A DNA stretch of 64,000 nucleotides from DATARH01 sp050246595 (GTDB lineage Bacteria > Pseudomonadota > Alphaproteobacteria > ATCC43930 > CGMCC-115725), in assembly GCA_050246595.1 (NCBI GenBank), contig JBFWVT010000001.1, positions 1 to 64,000 of the forward strand, given 5' to 3'. Numbering within the stretch: the stretch's first letter is position 1; every line of letters starts with the position of its first letter. This document shows, in pieces, positions 19,767 to 26,714 of this stretch. The notes under the pieces are model-generated. The model made no database searches and had not been told where the DNA came from. It worked only from the letters and a program-made list of their open reading frames with translations. Made by a program: the position numbers and the translations under genes.

Positions 19767-20672
19767 GTGACACCGACGGCGCGGCTGATCGACGGCAAGG
19801 CGCTGGCCGCAATGTTGCGAACGCAGGTGGCCGGGGCGGCGGCGCAATTACGCGAACGCCGCGGCGCGGCGCCGGGTCTTGCCGCGGTCCTGGTCGGCGA
19901 CGACCCGGCCAGCCAGGTCTATATCCGCAGCAAGGCACGCGCCTGCCGCGACGCCGGGATCGCCTCGTTCGAGCACCGCCTGCCGGCGGATTGCGGCATG
20001 AAGGCGCTGCTGGAGTTGATCGCCGAACTCAACGCGGACGAACGGGTGGACGGTATTCTGGTGCAGCTGCCGCTGCCGGCCGGGCTCGACCGGAGCCGGG
20101 TCATCGCCGCGCTCGATCCCGCCAAGGATGTGGACGGGTTTCACCCCGTCAATATCGGTCTTCTGTGGAGCGGCGAGACGGGTCTTGTCCCGTGCACCCC
20201 GCAGGGTGTGCTGCTGCTGCTGCGCAGCGTGCGGCCCGATCTGTCGGGCGCCGAAGCCGTTGTGCTCGGCCGCTCCCACATTGTCGGGCGCCCGACGGCG
20301 GCGCTGCTGCTCGCCGCCGATTGCACGGTCACAATCGCCCATTCGAGAACGGAAGATGCCGCCGCGATCTGCCGCCGCGCCGATATTCTTGTCGCCGCGA
20401 CCGGCCGACCGGCAATGATTGAGGCCGATTGGGTCAAACCCGGCGCGATCGTGATCGATGTCGGGATCAACCGGATCGCCGGCGCCGACGGTGCGACGCG
20501 CCTTGTCGGCGATGTCGAGTTCGCGGCGGTGCGGCAGGTCGCGGGCGCGATCACACCGGTTCCGGGCGGCGTCGGGCCGATGACGATCGCCTGTCTGCTG
20601 CGGAACACGGTACTGGCCGCATACCGGCGGCGCGGATTGTCGGAACCGGCGATCGGAATCGGTCTCCGGTGA
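19767..20672 (+). CDS. folD: Bifunctional methylenetetrahydrofolate dehydrogenase / cyclohydrolase
   Basis: A 301-residue FolD, which interconverts 5,10-methylene-, methenyl- and 10-formyl-tetrahydrofolate for one-carbon metabolism. Visible marks are YIRSKARAC with the catalytic Lys, the ILVQLPLPAG block, the DGFHPVN motif, the NADP site LGRSHIVGRP and the closing PVPGGVGPMTIACL. The start is a GTG at 19767, ten bases after the cytochrome stop; no ATG fits in frame. The ribosome binding site is weak (GCAGGGCG), consistent with expression by read-through from upstream. Confidence 0.95.
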   Translation: MTPTARLIDGKALAAMLRTQVAGAAAQLRERRGAAPGLAAVLVGDDPASQVYIRSKARACRDAGIASFEHRLPADCGMKALLELIAELNADERVDGILVQLPLPAGLDRSRVIAALDPAKDVDGFHPVNIGLLWSGETGLVPCTPQGVLLLLRSVRPDLSGAEAVVLGRSHIVGRPTAALLLAADCTVTIAHSRTEDAAAICRRADILVAATGRPAMIEADWVKPGAIVIDVGINRIAGADGATRLVGDVEFAAVRQVAGAITPVPGGVGPMTIACLLRNTVLAAYRRRGLSEPAIGIGLR

Positions 20673-20992
20673 CCGGGGCGCCGCGCCCCGACCCGCTGTT
20701 CGGGTGGCAATCGTCCTTAAGAATTCCCTGAAATCGGGTGGGAGCAGCCGGTTGTCGCGCGAGATCGCGAACGGCAGGAGCCGGTTCGCGTGACACTGCC
20801 GGTCCGATCGGAACAGTCGCCGTATCGATCCGATGAAGAATATCTAAAATCCTATAGATCAACTCGAAGGTTAGTCTCCGGCAGGGATGGAAATTCTTGT
20901 TTTGCTCCTTGCTCTTTGAGTTTTCGCGGGAACCGCGCTCAACGGCGACCTGTTTTATCTCGTGACCATCCTCAAGAGGGAGTTGCACGGTC
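20673..20992. other. 320-base intergenic region before the secreted-protein gene
   Basis: No gene is seen here. The left part is GC-rich with no clear terminator for folD. The right part (about 20830-20950) is less GC-rich and ends in a candidate stress promoter followed by an AGAGGGAG ribosome binding site for the gene at 20993. Confidence 0.6.
20929..20954 (+). promoter_or_regulatory. Candidate EcfG-type promoter (GGAAC-N17-TGTT)
   Basis: GGAAC at 20929-20933, a 17-base spacer and TGTT at 20951-20954 lie 38 bases before the start codon of the secreted protein. The -35 is perfect for the alphaproteobacterial EcfG consensus; the -10 has one change (CGTT to TGTT). Confidence 0.45.
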
Positions 20993-21613
20993 ATGACAAG
21001 GAAGACTGTGACCAGCCTGGCCCTGGCGGCCGGATGTGCGATCGCGCTGGCCGTCCCGGCGGCGCAGGCGCAAACGCAGGTGATAACGAACGGTCCTGAG
21101 TGGACTCCGGGCGATGCCAGCGCGTCCGCGATGCGCAACAATGCAGAAAGCCGCGAGTACATGCGGCTGCTGCAGACCAACTGGAATTTCCGGCAGGCGC
21201 GGCTGCAAAGGGAATGCGGTCCGATCACGGACATGCAGCTGCGCCATAGCTGTATCGCGAGCTTTGACGAATACACACCGTTTGTCGACAGCACGCGGCT
21301 CGCCGGAAATGCATTGTATCCGCCGAACCCGGTGTCGCCGGGCGTACCGCCGTCGACCGATATGATGACCGGCAGCGGCACCGGTACGATGACCTCGACG
21401 ACAACGACCGGCACGACCTTCCACAGCCCTGACATGTACGGGACCGGTTACGGCTCGTCGGTGCCGTCCGCCAATTATACGACCCCCAGCAACGCTTTCG
21501 GCGCCAGCCGTAATCTTCCCGCCGAGCAAAGCGGCATGATCCAGGCGCCCGGCGCGATGCCGAACTATCCGGGACCGAGGCCCAGCGGGCCGCTGTCCGG
21601 TGGCGGTCGGTAA
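20993..21613 (+). CDS. Secreted protein of unknown function
   Basis: A 206-residue exported protein. A clear Sec signal peptide (TVTSLALAAGCAIALAVPAAQA) should be cut after AQA near residue 26. The region 45-100 is conserved-looking and helical, with two Cys (ECGPITD and RHSCIASF) that could form a disulfide. The rest is low-complexity: a Thr/Gly run (GSGTGTMTSTTTTGTT) and a Pro/Gly-rich tail. The ATG has GAGGGAG about 9 bases ahead. The gene stands alone between a candidate EcfG-type promoter and a good terminator, so it is probably a single-gene stress-responsive unit in the periplasm or outside. I do not recognise the family. Confidence 0.85.
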   Translation: MTRKTVTSLALAAGCAIALAVPAAQAQTQVITNGPEWTPGDASASAMRNNAESREYMRLLQTNWNFRQARLQRECGPITDMQLRHSCIASFDEYTPFVDSTRLAGNALYPPNPVSPGVPPSTDMMTGSGTGTMTSTTTTGTTFHSPDMYGTGYGSSVPSANYTTPSNAFGASRNLPAEQSGMIQAPGAMPNYPGPRPSGPLSGGGR

Positions 21614-21641
21614 AGGCTTTCTCGCTTAGCGACCCCGCGAA

Positions 21642-21668
21642 GAGGCCGCCTCAAAGCGGCCTCTTTTT
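21642..21668 (+). terminator. Rho-independent terminator
   Basis: Stem GAGGCCGC (21642-21649) and GCGGCCTC (21656-21663) with a CTCAAA loop, followed by TTTTT. It ends the secreted-protein gene 29 bases after its stop. It also lies just past the end of the HAD gene on the other strand. Confidence 0.9.
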
Positions 21669-21675
21669 GCCGAGT

Positions 21676-22494
21676 TTACCCGCCGAAAACGTATCGCTCG
21701 ATCGCGATCGCGAACCCGTCCTCGTCGTTCGAGGCGGTGACTGCATCCGCGGCGTTCTTGACCGCCTCGCCGGCATTGCCCATCGCAATGCTCAACCCGG
21801 CCTTGCGGAACATTTCGAGGTCGTTGTCCATATCGCCGAGAACCATGATCTCGTCGCGCTTCACGCCGCCGAGGCGCTCGGCAAGCAGATCGACGAGACG
21901 ACCCTTGTCGATCCCCGGCGGGATCACGTCGCAATAATAGGGTTGCGAGCGGGCGATATTGGCCCGGCCCGCGAGAGCCTGCCGCATCAGTCCGGTCAGC
22001 CGCGCCAGACCGTCATGGTCCTTGCTCGGTCCGACGATCTTGCCGACCGCGGCGAAATGCGCGTCGGAGAACTCGGGCACGATCCGCGGCGGCTGCTGCA
22101 CGGTGCGGGTCTCGCGATCGACATAGTCGCCGGCCGGGTTGGTGCACAGCCATTCGTTGCCGACAAACAGCCAGCAGTCGATCCCGTGCGCCCGGAACAG
22201 CGCGACCGCCTGTTTTGCGACATCGGGCAGGATCAATACCTGCTCGACAACGGTCAGGATCGGAAGATCGGGTTCGACGATCGCGCCGGCATTGTAGCCG
22301 CCAAACGGCAGGTCGAGGCGCAACGGCTCGACCATCATCCGCAATCCGAACGGCGGGCGGCTGCTGCAAATTGAAAAGGCGATGCCGTTTGCGTGCAGCC
22401 GCTCGACGGCTTTCAAGGCGCGCGGGGTCAGCATCTTGTCGTGCGTGACCAGCGTCCCATCGACATCGGTCACGACCAGCGATACGCGTCTCAC
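21676..22494 (-). CDS. HAD superfamily hydrolase, Cof-type
   Basis: A 272-residue sugar-phosphatase-like protein. HAD motif I is DVDGTLV at residues 10-16, with the nucleophile Asp10. Motif II is SICSSRP. A C2-type cap follows, and motif IV is VLGDMDNDLEMF, with the metal-binding aspartates. Cof-type HADs dephosphorylate sugar phosphates, flavin mononucleotide or similar. The GTG start at 22494 overlaps the rpiA stop by four bases (GTGA), so it is the last gene of the pentose phosphate operon and may act on one of its sugar phosphates. Confidence 0.9.
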   Translation of the reverse strand: MRRVSLVVTDVDGTLVTHDKMLTPRALKAVERLHANGIAFSICSSRPPFGLRMMVEPLRLDLPFGGYNAGAIVEPDLPILTVVEQVLILPDVAKQAVALFRAHGIDCWLFVGNEWLCTNPAGDYVDRETRTVQQPPRIVPEFSDAHFAAVGKIVGPSKDHDGLARLTGLMRQALAGRANIARSQPYYCDVIPPGIDKGRLVDLLAERLGGVKRDEIMVLGDMDNDLEMFRKAGLSIAMGNAGEAVKNAADAVTASNDEDGFAIAIERYVFGG

Positions 22495-23216
22495 CCCGGT
22501 CTCCCGCCGCCGGGGATCATGATCTCGGGGGTCATGACCTCGACACCCTGCGCCGAGGCAACAACGACCGCCGTGCTCCTGCCGAGAAACAACCCGTTCT
22601 CGACAACCCCGACCGTCATGTTGATCGCCTGCTCAAGAAGAAGCGGTTCCGCCATCGAGGGAAATGGGCAGTCGAGGATGAGATTGCCCCCGTCGGTCAC
22701 AAAGGCGTGACCGTCGGTCCGCCGCAATTCGGGTCTCGTGCCGAGGGTTGCGAGCGCCGCCGCCGTGGCCTGCCAGCCGAACCGGACGATTTCGACCGGG
22801 ACCGGAAAACGCTCGCCGAGGCGGTTTACGAGCTTCTCGTCATCGACCACCACGACAAAGCGGTCGCTTGCCGCCGCGACGATCTTCTCGCGCAGCAGCG
22901 CCCCGCCATGTCCCTTGATCAGATTGAGCGTGCCGCGCTCGACCTCGTCGGCCCCGTCGATCGCCAGATCGATCCGCCGGTGCTCGCTCAATGTGGCAAG
23001 CGGTATGCCGAGCCTGCGCGCCAGTTCGGCCGTGTGTTCAGAGGTTGGCACCGCGATGATCGAAAGCCCGCGCGCAACCCGCTTTGCCAGCGCCTCGATA
23101 ACAAAAGCCGCCGTCGAACCGGTGCCGAGCCCGAGCACCATCCCGCTATCGACAAATTCGACGGCGCGCTCGGCGGCGGCGCGTTTCAAAGGGTCACGCG
23201 CGTGCGGGTCTGTCAT
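22491..23216 (-). CDS. rpiA: Ribose-5-phosphate isomerase A
   Basis: A 241-residue enzyme interconverting ribose 5-phosphate and ribulose 5-phosphate. The motifs VLGLGTGSTAAFVIEAL, the catalytic-site AIDGADEVE and GHGGALLREKIVA are all present, and the C-terminal GVVENGLF is normal. The start ATG overlaps the rpe stop by four bases (ATGA) and the stop overlaps the next start by four, so translation of the three genes is probably coupled. Length matches the family. Confidence 0.95.
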   Translation of the reverse strand: MTDPHARDPLKRAAAERAVEFVDSGMVLGLGTGSTAAFVIEALAKRVARGLSIIAVPTSEHTAELARRLGIPLATLSEHRRIDLAIDGADEVERGTLNLIKGHGGALLREKIVAAASDRFVVVVDDEKLVNRLGERFPVPVEIVRFGWQATAAALATLGTRPELRRTDGHAFVTDGGNLILDCPFPSMAEPLLLEQAINMTVGVVENGLFLGRSTAVVVASAQGVEVMTPEIMIPGGGRPG

Positions 23217-23905
23217 TCTGGCTCGGCAACACAGGGCGGCGCGGAATGGCGGATCGCGGCGATCGCCGCGGCGTAATCGGGCGCGCCGAACACGGCCGAA
23301 CCGGCGACGATCGCTCCCGCCCCGGCCTCGATGACCTGCCAGGCATTGCCGCCGCCGATCCCGCCATCGACCTCGATAATCGTCGCCAGCCCGCGCTCGT
23401 CACACAGGCGCTTCAGAGCGCGGATTTTCGTCAGCATCGAGGGCAGGAATTTCTGGCCGCCAAAGCCGGGGTTCACGGTCATGACCAGAACCATGTCGCA
23501 CAGATCGAGGACATGCTCGATCGCGGCCGGCGGCGTCGCCGGGTTCAGCACCGCGCCGGCGGTTTTTCCCAGTTCGCGGATTTGCGACAGCGTGCGGTGC
23601 AGATGGAGCGTCGCACCCGGCTCGCAATGCACAAGCAGGTGGTCGGCGCCGGCGCTGGCGAAATCATCGATGTAGCGCTCCGGTTCGACCATCATCAGAT
23701 GGACATCGAGCGGTTTTGCGGTGGCGCGGCGCACGGCTTCGACGACAACCGGGCCGATCGTCAGGTTCGGCACAAAGCGCCCGTCCATGACATCGACATG
23801 GACCCAATCGGCGCCGGCGGCATCGACCGCGCGCACCTCCTCGGCGAGCCGCCCGAAATCGGCCGACAGGATCGAGGGCGCGACGATCACGCGATCGGCC
23901 GCCAT
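23213..23905 (-). CDS. rpe: Ribulose-phosphate 3-epimerase
   Basis: A 230-residue TIM-barrel enzyme interconverting ribulose 5-phosphate and xylulose 5-phosphate. IVAPSILSADFGRL opens the barrel, and the metal and catalytic residues are in WVHVDVMDGRFVPN, DVHLMMVEP and EVDGGI. Start choice is open. The ATG at 23905 overlaps the end of zwf by 19 bases; a GTG at 23890 would give the four-base GTGA overlap used elsewhere in this operon; a GTG at 23923 is also in frame. In every case zwf and rpe are translationally linked. Confidence 0.93.
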   Translation of the reverse strand: MAADRVIVAPSILSADFGRLAEEVRAVDAAGADWVHVDVMDGRFVPNLTIGPVVVEAVRRATAKPLDVHLMMVEPERYIDDFASAGADHLLVHCEPGATLHLHRTLSQIRELGKTAGAVLNPATPPAAIEHVLDLCDMVLVMTVNPGFGGQKFLPSMLTKIRALKRLCDERGLATIIEVDGGIGGGNAWQVIEAGAGAIVAGSAVFGAPDYAAAIAAIRHSAPPCVAEPE

Positions 23906-25455
23906 TTGCGGCCGCTGCGCCACAGCAGCCTTTCGGCGGCTTCCGGACCGGCGGTGCCGGCGGGATAGAATTCGAGCGGCACACTGCCCGGATCATTGCG
24001 CCAGACATCGAGGATCGGCTGCACCGCGCACCACCCGGCTTCGACACTGTCGGCGCGCTGGAACAGCATCGCGTCGCCGATCATCGCATCATAGACCAGC
24101 GTTTCGTAGCCGGTGCTCGGCTCGGTGTGGAAATAGTCGCGGTATTTGAAATCCATCCGCACGCCGCCGAGCCGGATTTCCGGCCCCGGCTGCTTGGCGC
24201 CGATTTGCAATGAAATCCCCTCGTCGGGCTGGATCTGCAACGCCAGCACATTCGGCGTCAGCGCATCGACCGGCGTATCGCGGAACAGCGCGAACGGCAC
24301 CCGCTTGAACTGGATCGCGATCTCGGTCGTGCGCCGGGTCAGCGATTTGCCGGTGCGCAGATAGAACGGCACATCGGCCCAGCGCCAGTTGTCGATCGCG
24401 AGCTGCATCGCGACATAGGTCTCGGTCAGGCTGTCGGGCGCAACCCCCTCCGCCTCGCGATAGGCCGGAACCGGATGGCCGCGAACGATGCCGGCGGTGT
24501 ACTGACCGCGAACGACATTGCGATGCACCTCCTCCGGGGCCAGCGGCAGCACCGCTTCGAGCACCTTGTCCTTTTCGGTGCGCACGGCATCGGCGCGGAA
24601 CGAGTTCGGCGGCTCCATCGCGGTCAGGCTGAGCAGTTGGAAGACATGGTTCGGCACCATGTCGCGCAGCGCCCCGGTCGCCTCGTAGAAATTGGCGCGG
24701 CGCTCGACCCCGACCGTCTCGGCGACCGTAATCTGGACATGGTCGATATGATCGCGGCTCCACAGCGGCTCGAAAATGCCGTTGGCGAAACGCAGCACCA
24801 TGATGTTCTGGACCGTCTCCTTACCGAGAAAATGGTCCATCCGGTAGATCTGCGATTCGGACAGCACGTTGAGGATACGCCGGTCAAGTTCGCGCGCCGA
24901 TTGCAGATCGGTGCCGAACGGCTTCTCGATGATGACGCGGCGCCAGCCCTTGTCCTCCTTGGTCAGCCCGGCTTCGCCGAGGCGCTCGACGATCGTTCCA
25001 AACAGCGAACTCGCCACGGCGAGATAGAAAATGACATTCCCCTTGGTGCCGTATTCTGCCTCAATCTCTTTGAGTTTCCTGGCGAGCTGGCTGTACAGTT
25101 CGGGATCGGTCGCATCGCCGCCGACGCGGGTCATACTGGAAGCGAGAACTTCCCAGCTGTCCGGGTCGAACGGTTCGGATACGGCGGCGGTCGCCGTATC
25201 CGAGATAAAGCTGCGCACGCCCTCGGCCATGTACGACCGGAACCGCTCCTCCGACCATTCCTGACGATCGACGCCGATAATCGCGAAATTATTCGGCAGG
25301 CGGCGGGCGCGGACGAGATTATAGAGCGCCGGTATCAAGAGCCGCCGTGTCAGGTCGCCGCTGGCGCCGAAGATCACCATCGCACAGGGCGGCGCGCGAT
25401 GCCCGCGCTGCGGCCGACCGGTGACATTGCTGAAGCTGCTGAAGCCGCTATTCAT
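23887..25455 (-). CDS. zwf: Glucose-6-phosphate 1-dehydrogenase
   Basis: A 522-residue enzyme for the first oxidative step from glucose 6-phosphate to 6-phosphogluconolactone. The NADP loop is VIFGASGDLTRRLL at about residue 27, and the active-site signature RMDHFLGKE holds the catalytic His. It starts at the ATG 25455 after AAAGGACAG; the ORF extends 91 codons upstream into gnd, but that part reads as out-of-frame gnd. Twenty bases separate it from the gnd stop. No 6-phosphogluconolactonase gene is visible in the operon. Confidence 0.95.
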   Translation of the reverse strand: MNSGFSSFSNVTGRPQRGHRAPPCAMVIFGASGDLTRRLLIPALYNLVRARRLPNNFAIIGVDRQEWSEERFRSYMAEGVRSFISDTATAAVSEPFDPDSWEVLASSMTRVGGDATDPELYSQLARKLKEIEAEYGTKGNVIFYLAVASSLFGTIVERLGEAGLTKEDKGWRRVIIEKPFGTDLQSARELDRRILNVLSESQIYRMDHFLGKETVQNIMVLRFANGIFEPLWSRDHIDHVQITVAETVGVERRANFYEATGALRDMVPNHVFQLLSLTAMEPPNSFRADAVRTEKDKVLEAVLPLAPEEVHRNVVRGQYTAGIVRGHPVPAYREAEGVAPDSLTETYVAMQLAIDNWRWADVPFYLRTGKSLTRRTTEIAIQFKRVPFALFRDTPVDALTPNVLALQIQPDEGISLQIGAKQPGPEIRLGGVRMDFKYRDYFHTEPSTGYETLVYDAMIGDAMLFQRADSVEAGWCAVQPILDVWRNDPGSVPLEFYPAGTAGPEAAERLLWRSGRKWRPIA

Positions 25456-25475
25456 GGCGCTGTCCTTTCGGCGCG

Positions 25476-26456
25476 TTATCCTTTCGGCGCCTCCTGGTGG
25501 CCGCCGAACTGCTTGCGCATCGCCGACAGGATTTTCTCGGCAAAGGTGTGGTCCTGCCGCGACCGGAAACGCGTGTAGAGCGCGGATGACAGCACCTCGG
25601 CCGGCACGGCCTGCTCGATCGCGGCCAGCAGCGTCCAGCGGCCCTCGCCCGAATCGCCGACGCTGCCGGTGAATTCCTTCAGCTCCGGGTCCTCGGCCAG
25701 CGCGATCGCGGTCAGGTCCAACAACCACGACGACACGACGCTGCCGCGCCGCCAGACCTCGGCGATATCGGCGAGGTCGAGATTGTAGCGCCGGTTTGCC
25801 GGCACCGCGGGCGAATCGACGGTGCGCAGGATGTCAAAGCCCTCCGCGAGGGCCTGCATCATCCCGTATTCGATACCGTTATGGATCATCTTGACGTAAT
25901 GGCCGGCGCCGGCCGGACCGCAATACATGTATCCCTGTTCGACGCGCGGATCGCGTCTCTCGCGGTTCGGGGTCGGCTCGATCGCGCCGCGTCCGGGGGC
26001 GAGCGCGGCGAAGATCGGGTCGAGATGGTCGGCCGCCTCCCTGTCGCCGCCGATCATCATGCAGTAGCCGCGCTCCAGACCCCAGACGCCGCCGCTGGTG
26101 CCGACATCGAGATAACGGATGCCCTTCCCCCGCAGCATCTCGGCATGCGCGACATCGTCATGGAAATGCGAGTTGCCGCCGTCGATCAGGATGTCGCCGG
26201 TTTCGAGCAGGCCGGACAGTTCGACGATCGTATCATGCGTGACCGCGCCGGCCGGCAGCATGACCCAGACCGCGCGCGGTCTGTCGAGCCGGCGCACGAA
26301 CTCGGCGAGATCGCGGCTCGGCGCGGCGCCCTCGCCGGCCAGCGCGCGGACCGCCTCCTCGCTCTTGTCGTAGACGACGCAGTCATGACCGGCGCGCATC
26401 AGCCGCCGCACGATATTGCCGCCCATCCGGCCGAGCCCGATCATCCCGAGTTGCAT
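25476..26456 (-). CDS. gnd: 6-phosphogluconate dehydrogenase (decarboxylating), short NAD-type
   Basis: A 326-residue enzyme oxidising 6-phosphogluconate to ribulose 5-phosphate. The loop GMIGLGRMGGNIVRRL opens the protein, DGGNSHFHD and GTSGGVWGLERGYCMMIGG are the substrate region, and YVKMIHNGIEYGMMQ holds the catalytic Lys. The length (about 330, not 470) is that of the GntZ/YqeC-type enzymes, which often use NAD. The ATG at 26456 has GGGAG eight bases ahead. The frame is open upstream into a DUF2283 sequence without a stop, so a longer fusion product starting at 26714 is possible. Confidence 0.93.
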   Translation of the reverse strand: MQLGMIGLGRMGGNIVRRLMRAGHDCVVYDKSEEAVRALAGEGAAPSRDLAEFVRRLDRPRAVWVMLPAGAVTHDTIVELSGLLETGDILIDGGNSHFHDDVAHAEMLRGKGIRYLDVGTSGGVWGLERGYCMMIGGDREAADHLDPIFAALAPGRGAIEPTPNRERRDPRVEQGYMYCGPAGAGHYVKMIHNGIEYGMMQALAEGFDILRTVDSPAVPANRRYNLDLADIAEVWRRGSVVSSWLLDLTAIALAEDPELKEFTGSVGDSGEGRWTLLAAIEQAVPAEVLSSALYTRFRSRQDHTFAEKILSAMRKQFGGHQEAPKG

Positions 26457-26714
26457 GCGGTATCTCCCAAGTTGATGCCGACGCAGGCTGCGACGCCAAT
26501 ACCCCTGCGACGGGTCACCCCACCATCTCGAACTCGATGCAGCATGCGTCACCGACCCGCCTGAGACGTCCAGGATCTCCAGCGAGACCAGATTTCCATC
26601 CTCGTCGTAATCGAGAATGACTCCCGGCTTGTCCTCGTCGCTCTCCGCGATCCGGGCATCCGGACTGAGGACGATGCTCAGCGTGTCGGTTCCCGCATCG
26701 TAGGCGGCTTTCAC
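26457..26714 (-). CDS. DUF2283 protein, in frame with gnd and lacking its own stop
   Basis: The 86 codons before gnd encode a DUF2283 domain: MKAAYDAGTDTLSIVL (GTG start), then KPGVILDYDEDGNLVSLEIL. DUF2283 proteins are normally free-standing, about 60-75 residues. Here the frame runs on through about 25 unrelated residues (WWGDPSQGYWRRSLRRHQ) and joins gnd with no stop codon. The GTG start overlaps the stop of tal-pgi by four bases (GTGA), so ribosomes leaving tal-pgi would begin here. Either a true 412-residue DUF2283-Gnd protein is made, or gnd is started again internally at 26456. Function of the domain is unknown. Confidence 0.75.
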
